Part shown: piece after piece, positions 29,201 through 41,500 of the stretch
Layout of the letters: each line of letters begins with the position of its first letter
Numbering within the stretch: the stretch's first letter is position 1
NCBI RefSeq assembly: GCF_000003815.2
Contig: NC_049984.1
Coordinates: 23,406,581-23,470,580 of the forward strand
Direction of reading: 5' to 3'
Length of the DNA stretch: 64,000 nt
Source of the DNA: Branchiostoma floridae
Taxonomy: Eukaryota > Chordata > Leptocardii > Amphioxiformes > Branchiostomatidae
The notes under the pieces: generated by a model
What the model was told of the DNA's origin: nothing
The model's input: only the letters and a program-made list of their open reading frames with translations
Databases searched by the model: none
Translations under genes and position numbers: made by a program

Positions 29201-32200
29201 TAGGGCCCGATCAGCCCACCTGCACATTCCAGCAGCTCCATACGCAGGCTAATGTAGTTGTGCCAGCTGCGCGGGCGCACGCGCACGTAGCGAGCACGGA
29301 ACGGCTGGGCGAAGATGTGCCTCACGGCGGTCACCTTGTCGAAGTTTCCTCCAAATATCTAGGAAGACAACAGAAGAAAAATACTTATCACAGTACTTAT
29401 CTTTCTGTCTTCTATATCTTTCTACATCTATAGCTGACGGTCTAATATGCCATCATTTTTCTGTTAAGTCCTTATCACACATTTAGGACCTTGACTGGTG
29501 GTGAACCCACAGCCCGAACACAGAGAATTTGATATGCATAGTATTACACTTAAAGTGCTACGACATGTCTGCGTGCTCCCAAATCCGTTGGATTCCGTAG
29601 GATTTCGTACAGACTTAGGCGGTACTTACCACTTACGGATCCTAAAAGATTGCCCACATTTTTGTACAAAGACAGCATGCATTTGCATGTACAGCGGGTT
29701 GTTAGCCTCCATAGCAGGCTTTCTGGGGCCTTTTTTTGGCTCATAATACACTTTTGCTGGCCATTTCTTTTTGTTCTGGGTTGCTGATTGCTGGCCTTCT
29801 CTGACTGCTGGCCAGCAACAAACAGTGACAAACAAACAAACAAACAAACAAACAAACCCTGTGCAAAAAGAAATAGCCAGCAAAAGTGTATTATGAGCCA
29901 TGAAAAGGCCCCAGAGAGCCTGCTATGGAGGCTAAAGTTGTGCCCTTAGCTTTACCCTCAAACTGCCAAACCCGGATATATCCGGCACACATACACATGT
30001 CCTGTGTGCCGCACCCGGATATATCCGGGAAAGCATATTCCCCCGAAGTAGCAGCTTTGGGCGAGTGTAGCACATGAACCCCAGAAGTTAGGGACTTCGG
30101 CCTTGTTCAGGGGTTACTTTTTGGTCAGCAGCCAACCCTGGCACTGACAGCATTTTATGGGGCTGAAATTCTGTTTAAGGGTTAAGATACCTGAGGGTTG
30201 CCCTTGTTATCTCTGAGATAGTCCACTGCATTGCAAGAGTTGTTCCTGTACTGTATGTTGTAGGAAGTGACCCACTCTTCTGTCAGGAACCCCTTCCCAG
30301 GCCGACCCTGCGTCACGATACCCCCGATCAGCTTGTCCTTCCCCAGATCAATCTGTAACAAGAGTCAGGAGAAAACCAGTACAAAACATGAAAGTCTTGT
30401 GGCGTCCTGTGTGGTGTAACTTGAACGTTGGGCTCGGAAGCGAGAGGTCTGGACTTCGATACTCGCCTTGCCCCCGACGTTTTGTTCTTGAGAAAGGCAC
30501 TTTAAACAACCTTCCTCACTTCACCCAGGTGTAAAAATGGGTACCTGACTTAGGTTAGGAGGTCAAAGACTACCTTTACCTTGTATCTGTGCTTTGTATG
30601 ACTGTCACCATTAAAAAGATTAAAGGGATAGCTAGACTTTTCCCTTGAATTTTCTTGAAGAACCTTCCTGGACAGAGGACCCCTATTTTACATCCATTCC
30701 ATGCAGCCCCAAATGAGATGCCCTACCCAGGATTAAACCGGGGTCTCTCAGTTACCAACATATTAGAACCATTCAGGAGCTTAACTGTGAGGCTGCTACC
30801 AATTGAGCTACAGGGACATCCCTACATGCATGTGCACGTACCTCTATGTAATGCCCATTGTGGATGGTGTGCGGAGACCAGGCACCATCGGGGTTGTTCA
30901 GGTAGCCATAGAAGGCAAGCCCGGGGCGTTTCCTCGCGTTGTAGATGGAAGAAGCCTTGTACTGGTTGGTGCGGATGATCTGTGCCTCCATTCCGACTGG
31001 TTCAAGTCGCGCACAGTAACCTACCAGGAAAACAACCGTCAGTTCTCAAAGAAAACTTTACCTTTAGTCATCATCACCGAAAAAGTTAAGACTTCGGCTG
31101 ACTCCATCTACTGAGAAGTTTCTGGGATGGGAAGTTTGAGACACATGACTGCAGCAAAGGTGCCAGATTATAACCTGTGTCGCCCCCTGTCTCGGCTAAA
31201 AATCAAATCCGAGTCAGAGCCAGATATATTTGATTGAGGAGTGAAGGAGGCTCAGTACAATCTGTCTCACCGTCTGACAATAAGCTGAGACGGGGGGCGA
31301 CACAGGTTATCTGGCACCTTCGACCAAAGATTTGAGTAACAGGTACAGTAAAGCAGACCTCAGTATGAATACATGCTTCCACAGCATTTAAGCTGCAGAG
31401 AAAAAAATGGCTAGTATGCAGTGTCCTTTTTAGAGTTGGTATTTCTCCCCATCGGTTACACACTTAGCTCTGTCGTGTGTTTTTCAGATAATGACGTTTT
31501 GCATAAATTGGTCAATGATTGGGGGCGCTATGTTTCCAGTATTGTACACTACATGTACCATAAGTTAACTTAAAGGCAGGTCTGCATCTTGTTACAAATT
31601 ACATCCACTTCAATGCTCTGTGAACCAGAATGAATTCTGTACTGACACTGTGGCTTGAACACAGAAGGTTAGGTTGTATCAGGACAGGTTCCAAGAACTG
31701 TTGCCAACAGTGTCGCTGGTCTGGAAAAAACAGTTCTTGTTCTGACAGTAACAGTTATGATCCAAATGTAGTGCGACAGTGCAGATGCTTAAAGTGTAAT
31801 AGTTATGTTGGCTTTGTGCCACATAACGCCTAACAGCCAGATGTGGTCAGCTGGGTAATATACTACATACATGTAGAAGCTACTTAGACTGCAATGGGTA
31901 AATGTCATGTTTATCACTAGATTCTATGACATCAGAACTACAAGTTTGTCCAAAATTACTGTACTTAAGATATCAAATTGTTTCCCTACCAAAGTAAGGT
32001 AATACAAAATTTAGGTGAACTTTTGTTTAAAAAGTCAATCCAAAATGACAGGAGCTTTCTGTGATGATAACACCCCCTGGCAGAATGTACAGAAACTGCA
32101 CTTCAAAAAATACAGACAGACAGACAAACCAACAAGAGTTTGAAGATCTCACCCCCTTTGAGAGTTTACAGTCTTTAATTGATGATGCAAATAGATTTTA

Positions 32201-32533
32201 GATTAACATTACATTTGTCTATTGGTCACTTCCTGCCCTCTATGTTTCAAACATGACTAGCATGACTTGTATAATGGAAAATTTCTAACTTTAAAACGCA
32301 GACAGACTAACTGCAGACAGTACCTCTTCCATTGACTCGATGACCTGGAATGTCTTTCATTTCTGATAAATTACTAGTTCTACCGACTCGATATCCTGTC
32401 ACTCCTGCAAGTCTGACCTTTGCAGTGACACCATCTTCCCCACTTACTTCTTGTAATTCTACAGTCCTTTATTCACATAACTACGAACACACATGCCTCA
32501 CCACAAACATCTACACACACACGTGCACGCACG

Positions 32534-32589
<56 letters not shown>

Positions 32590-35500
32590 TCTCCAATCAA
32601 TGGCAAAACAGTACCTCCACACTCCAGTAGTTCAAACCTCATGGAGATGTGGTTGTTCCACGTGCGAGGGTTGATGCGGATCCACCTGGCCTCCAGGGGT
32701 TCGGGCAGAAGGTTCTTCACAGGTGTGTTCTTGTCAAAATTACCTGGAAACACCTGTGAAAGGCCATACAATTACAGTGAAACCTGCAGTAACAATGTAT
32801 GGTGTAGGATGTGACTTGAAGTGTACTAAGTACAGTTTGTATGAAGACTTACTTTAGGGCCTCCATCAGTACTGTAGTACAGATAGACAGGACTGAGGTT
32901 TTTCTTGTACTGTATGGTGTAGGATGTGACTTGATGTGTACTAATAATAAGTACAGTTTGTATAAAGACTTGCCTTAGGGCCTCCATCAGTACTGTAGTA
33001 CAGATAGACAGGGCTGAGGTTTTTCTTGTACTGTATGGTGTAGGATGTGACTTGAAGTGTACTAAGTACAGTTTGTATAAAGACTTGCCTTAGGGCCTCC
33101 ATCAGTACTGTAGTACAGATAGACAGGGCTGAGGTTTTTCTTGTACTGTATGGTGTAGGATGTGACTTGAAGTGTACTAAGTACAGTTTGTATAAAGACT
33201 TGCCTTAGGGCCTCCATCAGTACTGTAGTACAGATAGACAGGACTGAGGATTTCCTTGTACTGTATGGTGTAGGACGTGACTTGAAGTGTTCTAAGTACA
33301 GTTTGTATAAAGACTTACCTTAGGGCCTCCATCAGTACTGTAGTACAGATAGACAGGGCTGAGGTTTTTCTTGTACTGTATGGTATAGGACGTGACCCAC
33401 TCCCCACCCCTCCTGCCCAAGTCCTGTCTCCCCTGGGTCACAATCCCCAGGATCAGTCGGTCATACAGAAGGTCCACCTGGGGGTGGGGAAACAAGAGCT
33501 TTGGTCATTTTTAATGAAAATGTAATTAACTGCACATTCTAATTGATGTGTGCTACATGTACATTATGTATGCATCAGTTTTGAATCATCTTTTCTATTT
33601 TCATGCCTGAAAATGTTTACTGTAGCTCAATATACCGTAAATGCCTTAATGTTTGCAGTTGAAAATTTAATTTTGCGGTATGGAGAGATGGTTTTATTCA
33701 AGTTTGCTGTAACAGTTATTGTACAATATTTTAAAAGTAAACACTGGTTTTAAAGTTTACGATGAATCAGTCACGGCGAAATGCCGCCAAAATAAAACTG
33801 CAAAAGTTTCGAGAATTACAGTATATTGAGCACACCTTGAACAACTGCTGAGTTTTGTTAGTAAGAGCCGTATACAATGGCAAAAGTTTCAAGAATCACA
33901 GTATGTTGAACAAGCCTCAAGCCTTACAACTGCAAAAGTTTCAAGAATTACAGTATGTTGAACAAACTTCAAATCTTACAACTGCAAAAGTTTCAAGAAT
34001 CACAGTATGTTGAACAAACCTCAATTCTTACAACTGCAAAAGTTTCAAGAATTACAGTATGTTGAACAAACTTCAAATCTTACAACTGCAAAAGTTTCAA
34101 GAATCACAGTATGTTGAACAAACTTCAAATCTTACAACTGCAAAAGTTTCAAGAATTACAGTATGTTGAACAAACTTCAAATCTTACAACTGCAAAAGTT
34201 TCAAGAATCACAGTATGTTGAACAAACCTCAATTCTTACAACTGCAAAAGTTTCAAGAATCACAGTATGTTGAACAAAGTTAACCTCAATTCTTACAAGT
34301 GCAAAAGTTTCAAGAATCACAGTATGTTGAACAAACCTCAATTCTTACAACTGCAAAAGTTTCAAGAATCACAGTATGTTGAACAAACCTCAATTCATAC
34401 AACTGCAAAAGTTTCAAGAATCACAGTATGTCGAACAAACTTCAATTCTTACAACTGCAAAAGTTTCAAGAATCACAGTATGTCGAACAAACCTCAATTC
34501 TTACAACTGCAAAAGTTTCAAGAATCACAGTATGTTGAACAAACCTCAATTCTTACAACTGCAAAAGTTTCAAGAATCACAGTATGTTGAACAAACTTCA
34601 ATTCTTACAACTGCAAAAGTTTCAAGAATCACAGTATGTTGAACAAACCTCAATTCTTACAACTGCAAAAGTTTTAAGAATCACAGTATGTTGAACAAAC
34701 CTCAATTCTTACAACTGCAAAAGTTTCAAGAATCACAGTATGTTGAACGAACCTCAATTACAACTGCAAAAGTTTCAAGAATCAGTCTGAGAGTATGTTC
34801 AACAAGTCTCAATCCTTACAACTGCAAAAGTTTAAAGAATTATTGTATATTGAACAAACCTCAATCATTACAACTGCAAAAGTTTCAAGAATCACAGTAT
34901 GTTGAACAAACCTCGATCCACTGCTGATCGTCATTAGTTAGAGCCTTCCACCCCCCCACTCCATGTTTGGGCATGTTACGCTGCATGTTGAGACGCCCCC
35001 TCCTAGGCCCGAACTCCGGACCAAACTCCGAGCAGGCAAAAAGCTGCTTGTCCTTGACCTTGCCCGACTCCATCCCGACGGGTTTGACCTGGGCACACCC
35101 TGTAGGGTACAGATGATTGGCAGGAGGGTATCTACTAGGTGAAGATTGAGTCACGTCCTAACCTTAGTGTGCATTAACCTCTCTCACCCTAGGGGTTCCT
35201 GGTTGCACCAGATTGGTGCTTTTAGACTTAAGGCCACACCAATTCTATTTCATGTTTCTCAGATTTTTTTCAGAAAAGAATTGGGTTGGTCGAAAAAAAA
35301 AAACTTTTGCAAAAAGTCAGGGTAGGAGAGATCGAGGAGCTTACTCAAGTTACAGTTAATTTAGGGGGTCCCTGGTAGCATCTATAGTCCAAAGTTTGTA
35401 GAAAAATCATAAATGTACCGTCCAAAATAGGCACGTACAGCTACTGGAATTTGAGGCCTATATTTAATTTGAGAAAGGAGAGGCAGTGAAATGTTGTCGA

Positions 35501-38500
35501 CACTGGGTGTGGCCATTAATTTGAAAAGTTTTGCTTGTTTTTCAAATCGGAAAAAATGGGGTCAGGAAATCTGAGAAACAACAGATAAGAATTTGGTGTG
35601 GCCTTAAGTGTGTGCATTAACCTCTCTCACCGTAGGGGTTCCCGGGTGCATCAAATTGGTGCTTTGATAGATTTAAACTCTGATTGGTGTAGCCTTGGAA
35701 AAAGAATATTGTGTTTCAACATTAGGGTTATAAGGAAAATAGGGTTGACAGAGATTCTCTTTTTTTTTAGATTTCAGCCAATATGATCCCAGTTATAAAT
35801 GCGATGTAAAAATGAACTGTTCAAGTGAAATGTTCAAAGCTTTAAAGTTTATTTAGAGTGTGAAATACGCTTAGTCTGTTTTGAATTTCATCCGTCAGAT
35901 GTCAGATCAGAACTTTTATGTCTCTTAGCCTAGCTAATGGATTGACTCAAATGCCAATGTTCAAAAAGTATAATTATATAGTTCAGTTATCAATTATATT
36001 CCCACATTTACATCATTATTTCATACTTCGAGTGGTTAAAAATGGCACAGAAACAAGCCGCGCTAGGATTCCCTAAATATTGTAACCCACAAGAATTAGA
36101 CTTCACTGTGTCCTCGCAACACTGCGGCATCGAATATTTGCTCCTTGAATGTTGGTACGGAATTTTCGTTTGCTTATTTAATGGACTAGAGTTGCTTCAT
36201 CTTATTGACTTTGGTATTTGAAGTTCTACAACCCTGACTCGGACTAATATTGCTTGATAGGTTGCTTTTAAGATTGTGACTAAAAAGGTATTTTCATTGA
36301 TCATACCACATTTGACAGATCATGTGTTTTGTGGAAAACAGGCCATATGCAGGGTTAAATGCTCGGTTAACAGTCTCTGAGGTAAAATTCAGGAATTATG
36401 GGCAAGGGAAGACTTTGCGTAAGCACATTTAAATTTCAGATGCCGCACATACCATGTACTTGTAGTTTAACTGTTAAATGCAAGAGACTAAGTGCCCTTG
36501 CTCCATTATGAAAAGTGACAATAATCTGGAATTCTAAACAAGACAAGATGGGTTAGGGTAACAGGGAAAACTGTATGTTTTATGTTACAGACACCAATAC
36601 TAGAGTTCAGATTGAGTCAATTAACACAGATGACATCGGCACGTGCATCAATTTTTGTCCGGTTTCAACAAAAAAGATTCTATCATACTGTAAATCGTAC
36701 AAAGCAACTGCAAAATGTAGATACAAATACGTAAGTGATGTCGTAAAATGCCCATTTGAAAGTTAATTCCAAAGTCAGAGAAGAGAATGTGATGAAGAAT
36801 GATTAATATTAATATTTAATGTTCAGTATAGCATACTCTGTGTGTACACATGACATTGTATGAGATATTAAGCATATTCTGGGACCTTTCTTGGACTTTT
36901 AACTTCATGTCAGTGTCCCCAACTAGAGCATGTGAAAGCCAGCAAGAAAGCATTTAACACTCAAATAGAAAACAAAAGCACAATGGAGGTAAGGATATGT
37001 TGTAGAAAAAAAGCTGGATACATACTGGATGCAGCACAGCCTGCCCTTGCTCCATGGTCGTGGGTGACGGTCTGTTAAAAATTGGTGAAAACAAGAGTTA
37101 GTGTAAATGTACAGTCACTTAGTCTATGTTTTATTGTACAACATTGTATATACTACTAGTAGCTTCAAGGTATTTTCACAAAATGTGGTGATACAGTTCG
37201 ATACAGGTAAAACTGTATTTCTGGCAAGTAAAGAAAAATTAAAAGCAGAAAATTGACCATAATGAAATAAGAATCTCTTGAATGCCCTTTAACTTAATAA
37301 GTCTTTACTATAATAATTATATAGTAGCTTGTAGACCTTTTGCATTTCATTTTCTTGTGGGAAAACCACTTGAAACCAAAATTTGCAAAATTTTAAGCAT
37401 GATAATTTTTCAAGTAGCTTAGAGTGGTACGTAGTGACTGATACAGCTTCCCTATTGCTCATGTTTTGGCCACCCCTACTTTTCTCAATAAGTGTTGTGG
37501 GTTCTTTTTACATGCTCAGAGGTTTGATGTTCAAGCACAGAAAATAAAGCTACTGTAAATGCAGAAATGTTCGCGGTGGATTAATGTTCGCGGTTTTTGT
37601 GGTGACCACTTCACCACGAATTTAAAACCACCGCGAACATTTTTCTATTATGATATTAGATTGCAGTCTATGGTGTTATCGCAAACTTAAATCCGCCGCA
37701 AAAAGTCCTTTTTCCCGCTACTGCAAAATTAAATCCCCGCGAACTTAAAAACATTTACAATAATTTCTCATACATGACCAGCAGCCGCCGGCTTTATATC
37801 CTTTTCGGAAAGGACGATTGTGACTCTTTTTCGAACAGTATTTTTGTGAGTTTTCGAATCCATATACTGTGCTCTCTAACAGAAGTGGGCTTTACGATTC
37901 GTGTGTGTCTGTGTGTGGTCTTATCCTCATCTAAATATGTCCCTAAACCAGAAGGATTTTATAATTTTTGAGGACTTTGTGGCAGGCATGAACTTTAAGT
38001 CAAAGTACACATCTCTAGTTTGAATGTATACAGTGTAAATCAGATGTCATGAGAGGAATGTTAGTGTTAAGCTGTTAAGGGTGGGTCAAACCCCAGCTGT
38101 AACAAGCAGGGCTCTCTTTAGAACTTCAAGTATTTGTAACAACGTAGGCCCTGTTCACACTCGGCAAAGTCAATGCGAATCCATTTGCAGCAATTGAAAT
38201 AGCTATCAATTTAGTCGCATTCATACTTGCCATTGAAAACACACTCTCGCACGCCATTGAAACCATAAGCTCTTGTTTGAGCATCCAAACTTACAATGTT
38301 ACATGTATTGTAATCTCCAAGCAGATCCTACGGTGCCATAACATTAGTATCAAAAGCTGGCAGAGGAGTGAAGCCGGCCTAGGAGTGTGTATGTGAACGG
38401 AGGCTGTTTGACTCCCTTTGGCCGGCTATACTCCTCTGCCAGCTTTGATACTATCTTAATTGCTACCATAGGATCTGCTTGGTCACATACACACTCCTAG

Positions 38501-41500
38501 GCTGTCTTCACTCCTCTGCCAGCTTTTAATTTGATACTAATGCTACCATAGGATCTACCATAGGATCTGCTTGAAGATTACTTGTATTGGACCCTTCTGG
38601 ATTGAATCAAATTGTATAAATCCTGAATTGGGCTTTTCTCACTCAGAAAAATCTATTCAAATTGATTTTCATTGTTCCCTAGAGCAAACTGACTCGCTTT
38701 GATTTTGCTGAGTGCATGCCCGGAGTTAGGGGTAGGTACAAGTCCATTGTACCGGTACAAAACTGTTTTTTCTCATTGGATCGGTCCAGAAAAAACGGAC
38801 CTGGAAAAATTCGGTGGACCGGATGTTGGACCTATTGGAGCAGATTTACAGTCAATCTTACAGAAGTAGTTAGCCTTGTAGGATTTTAAAATGCCAGTGG
38901 GAGTTGAATACTCCACAAAACAAATTTCTTTGTAGCGAAATGGACCATTTTTTTTAGTATCGTCCATTCACAAGACTTGGTCTTACTTACATACAGAATC
39001 AGGTCCAGGTTCAGGTCCGGACCTGGACCTGATTCTCTGGACCTGAACCCGACCTGGACCTCAATTTTCTGTACAGGTCCCCACCCCTAGTCTGTACTAG
39101 TGCCCTCTTCTACATACGTCCTTATACTGTATACTATAAGGACAACCTGACCATTGACAATTTAATATTAAGTGTTTAATTCACAACTGTATGGAAGCGA
39201 CTTGCATACAAAACAGTCTCCTATTTCAGCTCTAGATATACAAAAATATTATGATCTGGGTCTGCATTGTTGAAGACTGATATACAGTAAATAAGCTTTT
39301 ATTGAACAGTAAGTAAAGCTGTGCTGAATGGGGACAGCCCTATGTTTCGTCAGCCCTTTGGTTCCAATGCCCCATACATGTACAAAAACATGTATATGTT
39401 CAGACACTAGGGATGAGGATCAGGTCCAGGTTCGGACCTAAACCTGGACCTGATGCAGTATGTGAGAACTAAATTGTGAATGGATGATACTCGAAACAAT
39501 GGTCCATTTCACTTCAAAGAAATATGTTTGGTGGAGTATTTGACTGGTTTTTAAAACCCTACAAGGTTAACTGCCTCAGTCTGTACTGTTGACTGTAAAA
39601 CTTGGTAGAAATGATTATAGACTCTAGTCTACTTCGCTCTTGTTATTTTCCTCGACCGGTAAGCCCCGAAATGTGTGAATTATGCCTTATCATATAATCT
39701 GTTCATTTTCCAATAGGTCCAACATCCGGTCTACCAATTTTTTTTTTCTGGACCGGTCCAATAAGAAAAAACGGTTTTAATTTTTGTACCAGTGCACCGT
39801 ACCGGTACACAGCCATTATATCAGACACCCGTATATTCTGACACTGCTGTAGTTGTTACTTGAAGTTAGAGGGTTTCCAAACATTAGGTGTTGGAACACA
39901 GGGATGTAACTTTTTCCTACCATGCTTAGCTTGGCTCCTTCGTAAACTTGAAAGCTCACTTAAAAAGGTGAATTGATGTTGTACATCAAGTAGGTGTAAC
40001 AAGACATCCTACTTGTTCAGAAGTAAAATCTTACTGTTATGTGCTTATAAGAGAAGACTGGTGGACACAACATACAAATTGGAAACATTTCCAGACTGTT
40101 CTCAATGAATCTATTGAAAGTCAGTACAATGTACTAAGCTGGGACCCTTTCACATTTTTGTTGTATTACTAAGGTACTAGGTTTGGGATACTGCAAAATG
40201 TATTTTTTTTAAAAGTTTATTTGTCATACAAAATTCTTTTTACTGGAAAATGTGCTGTAGATGCTCAGGAAATGGATGATGGAAGATGGGTTGGACTTCT
40301 TTCATGCAAGTACAAATGTAGAGGAAGACGAAAAGGTTTGCTATAATTTGTTAGAGCTGTGATTTATCACATAGGATTACTAAGTAAGTCTTGCATCCTG
40401 TGGTTTCACCATTAAGCTGAAAAACGATGGCTCTGTGGGTGGGTCACAGTTTTCTCCATTACTGTGATATACGATATAGTAAAGACTTTAATTTAAGTCA
40501 CAGTTAATTCTTGCATCATGCGGATTCATAATTAAGCTGAAAATAACAAACAAAAATGATGGCTCTGTGGGTCACTGTTTTTTTTCAATTACTGTAATTT
40601 ACGATATACTATAACTATCTCTTGCATCATGCGGATTCACGATTAATCTCAAAATAACAGAAAAAAAAACGATGGCTCTGTGGGTCACTGTTTTTTCCAT
40701 TTAGTAATTGGCATTACTGTGGTTTGCGATCATATAGTATAATAGCTATCTCTTGCATCCTGCGGATTCACGATTAATCTAAAAATAACAGAACAAAAAC
40801 GATGGCTCTGTGGGTCACAGTTTTTCCATTACAGTAAAACTGTGGTTTACGATATGATAGTATAGTCAACTTTTTCATCGTCCGGATTAACGATTAAGCT
40901 AAAAATAACAGAACAAAAAACGATGGCTCTGTGGGTTGCTGTTTTTTCCATTTAATTTAGTAATTGGCATTACTGTGGTTTGCAATCATATAGTAAAGCT
41001 ATCTCTTGCATCAGGCAGATTCACACTTAATCTAAAAATAACAGAACAAAAACGATCGCTCTGTGGGTCAGAGTTTTTTCCATCACGTCTTGATTAAGTT
41101 TTCAGTCCTCATCCCAGCAGAGATCGGTAACAGGTTGGCCTGTATCCAAAGCACTTTTGGTTCCCTTCCATTAGACATCATGCTGGGATCCTGGCAGCCC
41201 TGACAGACTCATCTTTGCACACCTCATGTGCTGAAGGTCAACAATCTTTCCTATCATCATAGTGTCTCAACTTCTCTTTAACCCTTGTTACCTTTAGACT
41301 AGGAGTGGGTACCAGTACAGAAAATCCAGGTTCAGGTCCAGAGGATCAGGTCCAGGTCCGGACCTGAACCTGATTCAGTATGACTCATGACAATGGTCCA
41401 TTTCACTGCAAACAAATCTGTTTGGTGGAGTATTAGACTTACACTGGCGTTTTAAAATCCAAAAACGCTAACTTCACCTGTACGATTACATAAAACTTGG

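Noticed and set aside
29500-29900. ORFs of 82-101 aa around a (AAAC)n tract
   Set aside because: They fall in a fold-back MITE and its flank; no protein features.
30660-30815. Possible functional tRNA gene on the minus strand
   Set aside because: The A and B boxes are tRNA-like, but I could not fold a full cloverleaf with an acceptor stem, and similar heads recur with SINE bodies.
34267-34927. ORFs of 79-107 aa with repeated [18 protein letters not shown]
   Set aside because: 52 bp is not a multiple of 3, so frames cycle through the minisatellite; this is a repeat artefact inside an intron.
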